Shown here: positions 33,702 through 41,898 of the stretch, in pieces
Layout of the letters: every line of letters starts with the position of its first letter
Position numbering within the stretch: the stretch's first letter is position 1
DNA from: an uncultured Chloracidobacterium sp.
GTDB taxonomy: Bacteria > Acidobacteriota > Blastocatellia > Pyrinomonadales > Pyrinomonadaceae
Reading direction: 5' to 3'
NCBI GenBank assembly: GCA_937941715.1
Contig: CALDGX010000133.1
Span: forward strand, 1 to 64,000
Length of the DNA: 64,000 bases
Notes under the pieces: generated by a model
Databases searched by the model: none
Told to the model about the DNA's origin: nothing
What the model saw: the letters and a program-made list of their open reading frames with translations, nothing else
Translations under genes and position numbers: made by a program

Positions 33702-36224
33702 ATGACCGACAAAAAGAACGTTCGACAATGCAGTCTGTGCGGCCTCAGCGTCGGCCGTGATCCTTTCTCACAGCACTTCGGCGATTCGGACTGTGTCTTT
33801 TGCTGCATCGGATGTCTGAACGTTTATACGATCCTTTTCGAAAGCGGCGTCATCTCGAGTGGTGCCGATATCCGCGAAAATGAGGTATTCAAGCAGAGTC
33901 TCGCACTCGGTATTATCTCAAATCCGGCAACCGAAAGTGAGGAACGGCGGATACCGCAGGACGCACCCACAAGCGAGGCTCTTCTGCACGTTTCAGGAAT
34001 GTGGTGTTCGGCGTGTTCGTGGCTGATCGAACACAGCCTGAAAAAGGAGTTCGGCGTCGTTTCTGCCGAGGCCTTTTTTGCCTCGGATCTCGTCAAGATC
34101 ACATACTGTCCGCAATATTTACCACCCGAACGTATTACGAACCGCATCGAGCAGCTTGGGTACAAGGCGAGCGTGTATGATCCGGACAGTGAGACCTCGG
34201 CAAACGAAAAGCGTGATCTCGTGCTGCGGATCGGGGTCGCCGGTTTTCTATGGCTGAACATTATGACGCTCAGCGTCCCGCTTTATGTGGGATATTTTCA
34301 GGAGATCGCCCCGAGCGTGCGTTCGCTTTTCCCTTTTATCTTGATGGTCATGGCGGCCCCGGTCATCTTTTATTCGGCGCGGCCTATACTCAATCTTGCC
34401 TGGACCGGTTTGCTAAATCGTACGATCCGAATGGAGACGCTCCTGTCGACCGGCATCCTGGCGGCTTATTTTTATAGTTCGATCCAGGCATTCCGAGGCG
34501 AGACCTTGGTCTATTTTGATACCGCGGCCGCGATTGTTACCCTCGTCCTACTTGGCAAGTTGATGGAAAAGGGAGCCAAAGAACGCACGACACGGGCGAT
34601 CTCGATGTTGTACCGGCTGATGCCCAAGAAGGTACGCTTATTGTCAGACAATATCGAGCGGTTCGTATCGATCGACGCTTTGGGGGCAGGCGATATCTTC
34701 GTTGTGAAAGCCGGCGAGCGGATCCCCGCCGACGGTGTGGTCGTCGATGGTGAAAGCCACGCTGACGAATCGCTGCTTACCGGCGAATCGACCCCGATCG
34801 GCAAACATCGGGGAAGTTTGGTCGTTTCCGGCAGTCTTAATACCGGCAACGTTCTCCATGTCAGGGCGACCAAGGTCGGTGCTGACACGACACTCGCCCA
34901 CATCATCTCTCTGGTCGAACACGCGATAGGCAGCCGGTCTGATCTGGAAAGGACGGTTGATAAAGTGTCGCGGTTCTTTGTCCCAAGCGTCATATTTGCG
35001 GCCGCCATCGCGTTTGCTATTTGTTTCGGTTTCGGCTTTACAAGTCTCGACGAAGCGATGATGCGGGCGATCACGATACTCGTGATCGCGTGTCCGTGCG
35101 CCCTCGGGTTGGCAACGCCGCTCGCGATCACGGCGGCCGTCGGTTCGGCCTCGCGGAAAGGTATTCTGATCAGTGACAGCAGCATTTTGGAAAAGACCCG
35201 GTCCGTCGATATCGTCGTTTTTGACAAGACGGGCACCATTACCGAGGGCCGATTTGATCTGGTCGAGGTCGCACTCGCGGCTCGTGCGGGCGAACGTTTC
35301 GCCGCCGCCGCGGGAAGTACGTCATCTACGGCGGCCGACCCAAGCGGGGTCTGGTCCGAGTTCGAACGCGACCATCTGCGAGCGATCGCCTCGGTCGAAC
35401 GGTTTTCCGAGCATCCACTAGGCGCGGCAGTAACAACGTACGCAGAGGGCCGGATCGCGGACATCGGTTCTGCGTCGAATATTGACGTTATTAAGGGCAT
35501 GGGCATCATCGGGGAGACGGACGGCGGTTCGGTCTTTGTCGGCAATGCCGCGATGCTCGAGAGGATCGGATGTCAGCCTGATGAAGGAATCAAACAGTCG
35601 GTTAACGAATGGGAAGCGAACGGTCGGACCGTCGCCTATTTTGGCAGGAATGACAAATTGATCGGGGCCCTCGCCTTTGGCGATGCCATTAAACCCGAGG
35701 CCGCCGTCACGATCAGGCGTTTGGCCGAGTTGGACATTGCTTCGATGATCCTTTCGGGCGATTCGGACGCAACGACCAGGTTTGTCGCCGGCAGTGTCGG
35801 TGCCGCCGAATATCAGGCCGAGGCCCTTCCCGCCGATAAGACCGCCGTAATAGAGCGGCTTCAGTCAGAGGGCAGATCGGTCGCAATGGTCGGCGATGGT
35901 ATCAACGATGCACCTGCTCTTGCCCGGGCCGACATCGGCATAGCAATGGGATCGGGCACCGATATTGCGATGAAGGCCGCGGACATCGTACTTGCCGGCG
36001 GTTCACTCAACAAGATAATGTTGATCTTCGAACTGTCCAATAAGACATGGCTCATCGTCAGGCAAAACCTGTTTTGGGCCTTTTTTTACAACACTTTGGG
36101 AATGACGCTTGCAGTCACCGGCATCTTGAATCCTATCATGGCCGCTGGAGCAATGCTGCTGTCGAGTCTGAGCGTCATCGGTAATTCGATGCGGCTGAAT
36201 ATCAAGGGGCCTTCGGTTTCTTAG
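33702..36224 (+). CDS. ccoI: Cu(+)-exporting P1B-type ATPase CcoI (FixI)
   Basis: An 840-residue heavy-metal P-type ATPase that exports copper for cbb3 oxidase assembly. The N-terminus carries a Cys-rich FixI-type zinc-finger-like region (CSLCG, then CVFCCIGC). An HMA domain follows with the metal site GMWCSACSW (about residues 97-105). Eight helices are expected. Catalytic motifs are TGES (actuator), CPCALG in the metal-binding helix, DKTGTI (phosphorylated Asp), SEHPLG, and GDGINDAPALARA. The CPC type and the location next to ccoG argue for copper. It is the last gene of the operon and its 3' end overlaps the convergent secreted hypothetical by 23 bp. Confidence 0.93.
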   Translation: MTDKKNVRQCSLCGLSVGRDPFSQHFGDSDCVFCCIGCLNVYTILFESGVISSGADIRENEVFKQSLALGIISNPATESEERRIPQDAPTSEALLHVSGMWCSACSWLIEHSLKKEFGVVSAEAFFASDLVKITYCPQYLPPERITNRIEQLGYKASVYDPDSETSANEKRDLVLRIGVAGFLWLNIMTLSVPLYVGYFQEIAPSVRSLFPFILMVMAAPVIFYSARPILNLAWTGLLNRTIRMETLLSTGILAAYFYSSIQAFRGETLVYFDTAAAIVTLVLLGKLMEKGAKERTTRAISMLYRLMPKKVRLLSDNIERFVSIDALGAGDIFVVKAGERIPADGVVVDGESHADESLLTGESTPIGKHRGSLVVSGSLNTGNVLHVRATKVGADTTLAHIISLVEHAIGSRSDLERTVDKVSRFFVPSVIFAAAIAFAICFGFGFTSLDEAMMRAITILVIACPCALGLATPLAITAAVGSASRKGILISDSSILEKTRSVDIVVFDKTGTITEGRFDLVEVALAARAGERFAAAAGSTSSTAADPSGVWSEFERDHLRAIASVERFSEHPLGAAVTTYAEGRIADIGSASNIDVIKGMGIIGETDGGSVFVGNAAMLERIGCQPDEGIKQSVNEWEANGRTVAYFGRNDKLIGALAFGDAIKPEAAVTIRRLAELDIASMILSGDSDATTRFVAGSVGAAEYQAEALPADKTAVIERLQSEGRSVAMVGDGINDAPALARADIGIAMGSGTDIAMKAADIVLAGGSLNKIMLIFELSNKTWLIVRQNLFWAFFYNTLGMTLAVTGILNPIMAAGAMLLSSLSVIGNSMRLNIKGPSVS

Positions 36225-37005
36225 TCTTTTCGATCTGTTTTAACAGGCGGGCCGCATGATTACGGGCGATGAGCGGCAGACGTTCGTCTTCGCTGATCTC
36301 TTTTATGAACGGCAGCAGATGCGGAGGGTCCGAGATCTCGCCGCGGCGAAGATATGAATCGAGAGCATCGATCATCCGCGGAGCCTCGAGCGGTTGATTC
36401 TCGCGGGTGACGACCATATCAAATCTCCAAACGTATTCATTGGCGATCCGTCGGTACTCATCCATCAAAAACTTGGCATCCTTGTTCTCGGTCCAATTAT
36501 ATTTGACCGTCCGTTCGCGGCCGTTCAACCTCAGCGTGATCTCGTTCGACCCCATATTCGCGAGATCTTTTTCATATTGATATGACTCGGTAGAATCGAG
36601 GAAGTTTAGCCGATCGAACGCCTGCCTCAGGCCGTCGATCGTCGCTTCGGACAGTTGGATCGGATCGGTCATCGCTTCGTCAAAATCCTTTTTTAGAAAC
36701 GATATACTGCCTTTACCGCTCTCGTCGTGCTGGATCAGGACCATTGACGTCAGAAATCCAGGGCGTTCAAATTTGAATATGTGGGTCGGCTTGAATGTGG
36801 CCTGCGGAGTTTCGGACGAGTTGCCGCCCGCCTCTGGACGGCCGTTCTTTTTCTCAGGCGTAGCTTCCGGCGTGGGCTTCGGGGTCGAGGTAACGGCCGG
36901 GGTTGCCGTGCCGGGTCGCGGTGTCTTTTTCACCTGTGCGGACACAACCGACGCCATGACCAACAGACACAGCAGAATAGCCAAATTGTATTGAGATCTG
37001 ATCAT
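36202..37005 (-). CDS. Secreted hypothetical protein
   Basis: A 267-residue protein with a signal peptide (hydrophobic residues 7-22, probable cleavage after VVSAQ), then a Pro/Thr/Lys-rich linker (about 24-65). The mature domain (about 70-267) starts HIFKFERPGFLTSMVLIQHDESGKGSISFLKKDFDEA and has an alternating strand/helix look. I do not recognise the family. Related sequences might be periplasmic beta-sandwich proteins, but no motif supports it. The ATG at 37005 is preferred to the GTG at 37023. It lies 69 bp downstream of smc on the same strand, and its end overlaps the end of ccoI. Confidence 0.7.
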   Translation of the reverse strand: MIRSQYNLAILLCLLVMASVVSAQVKKTPRPGTATPAVTSTPKPTPEATPEKKNGRPEAGGNSSETPQATFKPTHIFKFERPGFLTSMVLIQHDESGKGSISFLKKDFDEAMTDPIQLSEATIDGLRQAFDRLNFLDSTESYQYEKDLANMGSNEITLRLNGRERTVKYNWTENKDAKFLMDEYRRIANEYVWRFDMVVTRENQPLEAPRMIDALDSYLRRGEISDPPHLLPFIKEISEDERLPLIARNHAARLLKQIEKTKKPKAP

Positions 37006-37073
37006 TATCGGGCCGGGCCTCACCGAGGCCGCAATGGCTTGGATGAAGCAGATGCAGTTTCGGTTGGTGCGTC

Positions 37074-40000
37074 CTATTCGAATTTGACCGAAACGACCTT
37101 TGAAACGCCCGCTTCCTGCATTGTTACACCGTAGAGGGCTCGTGCCGCTTCCATTGTCCGCTTGTTGTGCGTGATCACGATGAACTGCGTTTTTTCTGAC
37201 ATCTCGGCGATCTTGTTAACGAAACGGCCGACGTTGGCATCATCGAGCGGGGCGTCGACCTCATCGAGCAAGCAGAATGGCGACGGCCTGTACTTGAAGA
37301 TCGCCATCACCAGAGCAATAGCCGTCATGGCCTTTTCACCACCCGAAAGCAAGAGGATATTCTGCAGCCGCTTGCCGGGCGGTTGGGCGACGACCTCGAT
37401 CCCGGCCTCGAGAATGTCCTCTGATTCGAGCAGGGTCATCTCGCCGCGGCCTCCGCCGAACAACTCCTGAAAGAACTCGACAAAATTTGCGTTGATCGCA
37501 TCGAATGCCGAACGAAACTTCTCTCTCGAACGCTGTTTGATCTCGCGAAGAGCCTCTTCGGTCGTCGCGATGCTGTCGATAATGTCCTGACGCTGCGTGG
37601 TCAGGAACAGCAACCGCTCCTCGGCCTCGCCGAGTTCCTCAAGAGCGAGCATATTTATCGCTCCGAATGAATCAAGGCGGTGACGAAGGCTCTCGGTCTC
37701 GCGGCGAGCATCCTCCAATATAAAGTCCGAGTCTAACTCGGTCTCTGCCACCAATTGCTCAAGCGGCAGACTAAGCTCGTGCTCGCAATTTTCCGCAACA
37801 TTCTTGAGTTCAGTGATAGTCTCGGCCTGTCGGACCTCGATCTCGGCCCGCCGATTAAGGGCATCTGACGCCGCTCGATTCAAAAGGGCAAGTTCCTCGC
37901 TCATTCGATCCGCATTCTCGCGGGCCGCCGCAAGGGCGTTGATAGCCGCGGTCAATGCGTCGCGTTCGCTGGCAATTTCGGTCGATGCAGATGCGATGCG
38001 GTCGGTGATATCGTTTATAGCATCGTGCAATTGTTTGATCTTGGCTTCGGCTTCACCGATCTCCAGTTCCTGAAGTGCAAGCCGCGACTCGATCTCACGC
38101 CCTTCATTCTCTACCCGCCGCAACGCAGATTGGACAGAACGGCGGCGTTCTCCTGAGGTCGCAGCGGTCATTCGTTTATCGTTTAGCGTAAGATTCGCTG
38201 CTTCGACCCGTTCTCTTGCGGATGCGAGGCCGTTCGCGATGCCGTCAAGCCGTTCAGATGCTTCGCCCCTCGCCTTTTCGGCAGCGTCACGGTTCTGCAC
38301 CGCATCGATCAAACGCTGGCGGAGTTCGGCAAGCTCGGACTGGGTTTGTCCCGTTTCGTCCTCGACGACTTTGCGGTGACGCTCGGATCGCTCGATCTCT
38401 TCGCGTGCAGCCCGCACCTGTATCTGCAACCCATGAATACCGCGGTCAACCTTGATCATCAGCGACTGAAGGTCGACCGTCTTGCTTTCAAATTCGATCA
38501 GCACCTCGCGCGACTTCTCCACAACGCTCTTGGCCGATTCTATCCCCGCCGACAACTTGGAGACCGCGGCGTCGAGGTCGTGCAGCTCGCGTTTGAATGC
38601 CAGCAGCGATTCGTTCTTTCCGTCCGAACCCTGTTTGCCGCCGATAAACAATCGGCCGCCCAGCAGAACCTCGCCTTCAAAATTGATCTGGATCTCACCG
38701 GGCGTCGCCGAACCGGCGGAAAGTTCCTCGACAAGTTTTGCGGACATCTCACGCGGAAACACCGCCTTGAGAACTTCGGCAAATTCCGCTGAGATACCGA
38801 GATGTTCTTCGATCGAGCCCGCCGCGGCCGTTGTTTTTTTGGAAACCGCACCGCTCCCGCCCGGCGCGATCAGCATCGCCGTCCGGCCGATGTCGTTTTC
38901 CTTGAGCCACGATGCCAAACGGCGTGCATCGTCGAGCGACTCGACGATCACGGCCTCGAGATATGGTCCGAATAGTGTCTCGATCGCACGTTCGGCACGT
39001 GCCGCCACCTTCAGGCGATCGGCCAGAACGCCGCTGAGTTTGACACCGATAGCCTCTTGCTCGGCAAACAATTTCTGGACCTGCGGCGTATAAACGGCGC
39101 GCTTTTCTTCAAGTTCATTGAGCGTCGCCAAACGGTGCTTTTTCGCAGAATACTCATCGGACAAGGTCTCAAGCCCGCTCTCGGCCTCACGCATCGCCGC
39201 TCTGGCGTCGGCGGTTCGTGCCAGCAGTTCGTCTTTCTCGGCGTTCAGTTCCGAGAGTTTTGTTTCCTCAGCCGCAAGTGTCGCCGCAAGCTCGGCCGCC
39301 TGCTTTTCGTGCTCGACAAAGTTCTGGGCCGCCCTTTCGCCCTCGGACCTCAGCCCCTCGGCCCGCATCGTCAGTTTCTCGAGGTTGATCTCAAGTTGAC
39401 GTCCGATCTCGTCAAATCGTTCGGCAGCGGCTGTGTGCTGCATCAGTTCGGCACGTACCGTCTCCATCGCCGACTCAACGGCCTGTAACGACGCGGCTTC
39501 GCGGCTGTATTCATCTTCGGCTGCCTTAAGTTCGGCGTCCGCCTTGCCAAACGACTCGGCTTCGGCTTGATCTTCCTTTTGCAGCCGTTCTAGTTCGCCG
39601 GCGAGTATCTCGAGACGTTGTTTGCTTGCCGCGATCTCTCCGCGCAAGGCTTCAGTGCGATTGTTAAGATTGACGACCTGTTCGGACTTATAAATGTGCT
39701 CGCGTTCGGCACGGTCGCGTTCGAGAGCATTGTCCGAATGGATCTTGCGAAGTTCGGCCAGGCTCTCTTCTGCCGCGCGTGCGTTTTGGGTCGATTCGCG
39801 GACGGCTTCCTCCTTTGCGGTAACTTGCGCACCAAGGTCGTTCTCGGCGGCGATCGCACCGGCAAGTTCAGCCTTGAGCGTTTCTGACAACTGCGACAGA
39901 TACTTGCCCTCGGCCGCGAATAACTGCCTGAGAAGCACCCTGAACTCTTCCTGCAAGATCTTAAAGCGCCGGGTCTTGGCCGCCTGACGGCGAAGCGAAT

Positions 40001-40913
40001 TGACCTGTTTATCTATTTCGGAGACGATGTCCGAGATTCGGCCGAGGTTTGTCTTCGCGGTTTCCAGCCGAGATTCGGCGGCCCGTTGCCGGGCTCGGAA
40101 TTTCGATATTCCGGCCGCCTCTTCGATCAGATTGCGGCGGTCGGCCGGTTTTGCCGATAGGATCTGGCCGATTCGCCCCTGTTCGATAATGGCGTAGTGT
40201 GCACCGGAGAGGCCCGTTCCGGCAAAAAGATCGGTAATATCACGCAGCCGGCAGGTTCTGCCGTTCAACTGGTACTCGCTTTCGCCGGAAAGGTATAGCC
40301 GCCGCGTGACCGAGACCGCTTCGCCCGGAGCAAAATCAAGCGCGAACGAACGCGGCCGCCAGTGACGTTTTGTTTTGACCTTGGTCTCGACGGTTCGTAT
40401 GGATCCGACCTGGGCCGCCTGCACCGTCTCGACCTCTTCACCGTTCTCGGTGTCTTCGCCTGTGCTGAATTCAGCGATCGCGTCCGTGCCTTCGGCTTCG
40501 ACGGCGATGCCGTCATCGACCGACTCGGCCTCATCAACGGTATCGAGCCCTTCGATGGCGTCCATGTCCACGGCCGCTTCATCGATCCCGCTCAGAGCCT
40601 CGTCTATATCCTCTAGCTCGCTTTCCTCAATATCAAACACCGTGTCGTCACGCACCATATGCAGGACGACCTCGGCCATACCGCCGGGTTTTCGGGTCTT
40701 AGTGCCGGCAAAGACGACGTCTTTCATCTCCCCGCCCCGAAGACTCTTAGCCCGCTGTTCCCCGAGCACCCACGACATCGCGTCCGATACATTCGACTTG
40801 CCGCAGCCGTTTGGGCCGACGACGGCCGTTATGCCGCTTCCGGTGAAGACGATCTCAGTGTGGTCGGCAAATGATTTGAAGCCCGATATTTCCAGGCGCT
40901 GAAGCTTAAACAT
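37074..40913 (-). CDS. smc: Chromosome segregation protein SMC with an acidic head insertion
   Basis: A 1,279-residue ABC-type ATPase that with ScpA/ScpB organises and separates chromosomes. Walker A GPNGCGKSN is at residues 33-41. Long coiled coils lie at about 260-600 and 760-1090 around a hinge at about 600-760. The ABC signature LLSGGEKAMTA and Walker B FCLLDEVDAPLDD are near the C-terminus. Normal SMC runs from the VVLHMVRDD strand directly to the FAPGEAVSVTRRLYLSG strand. Here about 90 extra residues (about 94-185), very rich in Glu and Asp and ending in a basic TKVKTKRHWRPR stretch, are inserted there. A 9-bp palindrome sits between promoter and ATG. Confidence 0.95.
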   Translation of the reverse strand: MFKLQRLEISGFKSFADHTEIVFTGSGITAVVGPNGCGKSNVSDAMSWVLGEQRAKSLRGGEMKDVVFAGTKTRKPGGMAEVVLHMVRDDTVFDIEESELEDIDEALSGIDEAAVDMDAIEGLDTVDEAESVDDGIAVEAEGTDAIAEFSTGEDTENGEEVETVQAAQVGSIRTVETKVKTKRHWRPRSFALDFAPGEAVSVTRRLYLSGESEYQLNGRTCRLRDITDLFAGTGLSGAHYAIIEQGRIGQILSAKPADRRNLIEEAAGISKFRARQRAAESRLETAKTNLGRISDIVSEIDKQVNSLRRQAAKTRRFKILQEEFRVLLRQLFAAEGKYLSQLSETLKAELAGAIAAENDLGAQVTAKEEAVRESTQNARAAEESLAELRKIHSDNALERDRAEREHIYKSEQVVNLNNRTEALRGEIAASKQRLEILAGELERLQKEDQAEAESFGKADAELKAAEDEYSREAASLQAVESAMETVRAELMQHTAAAERFDEIGRQLEINLEKLTMRAEGLRSEGERAAQNFVEHEKQAAELAATLAAEETKLSELNAEKDELLARTADARAAMREAESGLETLSDEYSAKKHRLATLNELEEKRAVYTPQVQKLFAEQEAIGVKLSGVLADRLKVAARAERAIETLFGPYLEAVIVESLDDARRLASWLKENDIGRTAMLIAPGGSGAVSKKTTAAAGSIEEHLGISAEFAEVLKAVFPREMSAKLVEELSAGSATPGEIQINFEGEVLLGGRLFIGGKQGSDGKNESLLAFKRELHDLDAAVSKLSAGIESAKSVVEKSREVLIEFESKTVDLQSLMIKVDRGIHGLQIQVRAAREEIERSERHRKVVEDETGQTQSELAELRQRLIDAVQNRDAAEKARGEASERLDGIANGLASARERVEAANLTLNDKRMTAATSGERRRSVQSALRRVENEGREIESRLALQELEIGEAEAKIKQLHDAINDITDRIASASTEIASERDALTAAINALAAARENADRMSEELALLNRAASDALNRRAEIEVRQAETITELKNVAENCEHELSLPLEQLVAETELDSDFILEDARRETESLRHRLDSFGAINMLALEELGEAEERLLFLTTQRQDIIDSIATTEEALREIKQRSREKFRSAFDAINANFVEFFQELFGGGRGEMTLLESEDILEAGIEVVAQPPGKRLQNILLLSGGEKAMTAIALVMAIFKYRPSPFCLLDEVDAPLDDANVGRFVNKIAEMSEKTQFIVITHNKRTMEAARALYGVTMQEAGVSKVVSVKFE

Positions 40914-40915
40914 CC

Positions 40916-40974
40916 TATAGTGCTCGCATTTTGGGGAAGCACTATATTTTGTTGTATTTGGGCGATTGTGTCAA
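40916..40974 (-). promoter_or_regulatory. smc promoter with a 9-bp palindrome at the transcription start
   Basis: On the minus strand TTGACA (40974-40969), 17 bp and CAAAAT (40951-40946) form the promoter. A perfect inverted repeat TATAGTGCT-N13-AGCACTATA (40916-40946) begins at the -10 edge and ends two bases before the ATG. As DNA it is a good operator; as RNA only part of it would be transcribed. The rest of the 97-bp gap to the DUF4388 gene is unremarkable. Confidence 0.55.
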
Positions 40975-41010
40975 CTTATAGAACACAGAGATGTTGACGG
41001 TGGAACTCAA

Positions 41011-41760
41011 CTAGAACTGCTCATCGGCGACGTTTCGGAGCCCCTGCTTCTCTGCCCGTTCGTGGTCAAGTTCCGTCAAAACATCGAGCATAAAATTCGT
41101 ATTGCTACTGACCGTGATCAGAACCGGGAACGACGTTTCAGAAACCGAAAACTCGAATGTGCCGCCGTTGATCTCGATAATATCGCGAAACGCGGTTGCT
41201 CCATTTTTCCCATTGCATTCGGCATCGACGATCTTGCCGTCATTGAATGCGACGTTAGCGAGGTACAGATCGGATTTGATGACAAGTAGGCCGGTCATCT
41301 TCGAATTTTCGATCACCTGCACAGCGTCAAAAATGCTGACAAACGCCAGGTTACCCGCAAATGTAACGTCGGTCCTGACGTTTTGAGGCGACTTGTCACG
41401 GCCGGCTGCAAATTCGGGACGTCGGGCCCGTCGAATGGCTTCTAGTCCCGGAGCGACCGAAATTCGAGGGTCGAGAAGTTTGGCCTCCTGCAAGCGGTCA
41501 TAGGCGACGTCAAAATCTTCGCGGGCGATGTAGAGGCTGACTAGAGCGAGGCAATGCCGGGCGGCTTCATTGAGGTTTTTCTGCTTTACGCATATGTCAC
41601 GCATTTTTTCGCGCAGACTGATCGACCGCGGGCTTCGCTCCAACGAAGACCTGAGCAGTTCAAAGGCCTTCTCAGGCGAACTGTATTTGACGAATAGATC
41701 TGCATCCAGCAGCACCGACTCGATAGAGGTTTCAGTAAACGGCTCGGCGGTCTCATTCAT
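41011..41760 (-). CDS. DUF4388 domain protein with N-terminal TPR-like region
   Basis: A 249-residue soluble protein. Residues about 15-105 look like a helical TPR-type region (DADLFVKYSSPEKAFELLRSSLERSPRSISLREKMRDI, and AARHCLALVSLYIAREDFDVAYDRLQEAKLLDP). Residues about 125-235 match the DUF4388/PatA-like N-terminal domain (GNLAFVSIFDAVQVIENSKMTGLLVI, then VAFNDGKIVDAECNGKNGATAFRDIIEINGGTFEF). That domain occurs in gliding and signalling proteins such as FrzS-like response regulators, but its biochemical role is unclear. ATG at 41760 is preferred to the TTG at 41787. Located between the terminator of the TonB receptor gene and smc. Confidence 0.8.
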   Translation of the reverse strand: MNETAEPFTETSIESVLLDADLFVKYSSPEKAFELLRSSLERSPRSISLREKMRDICVKQKNLNEAARHCLALVSLYIAREDFDVAYDRLQEAKLLDPRISVAPGLEAIRRARRPEFAAGRDKSPQNVRTDVTFAGNLAFVSIFDAVQVIENSKMTGLLVIKSDLYLANVAFNDGKIVDAECNGKNGATAFRDIIEINGGTFEFSVSETSFPVLITVSSNTNFMLDVLTELDHERAEKQGLRNVADEQF

Positions 41761-41846
41761 AGGGCGGGGGTGAACAAAAATGTTCAACAGTCAAATTTAG
41801 CATATTTTTGACGCCAAAGTCACCATTTTTGTTGATCGGCGACCAC

Positions 41847-41873
41847 AAAAAAGGGGCCGTCCGAGGACGGCCC
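41847..41873 (-). terminator. Rho-independent terminator of the TonB receptor gene
   Basis: Perfect 8-bp stem GGGCCGTC/GACGGCCC with a four-base loop, followed on the minus strand by a CTTTTTT-type run (41852-41847). It starts 25 bases after the receptor stop codon. Confidence 0.9.
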
Positions 41874-41898
41874 TGTAAAATTCCTACTCGGCTGCCTA

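Noticed and set aside
34511..35545. 344-codon minus-strand frame inside ccoI
   Set aside because: Antisense of a complete P-type ATPase with all motifs; no signals of its own.
40375..40902. Ser-rich plus-strand frame opposite the SMC head
   Set aside because: Mirror of the acidic SMC coding strand (GAG/GAC codons give Ser/Ala antisense); no start signals.
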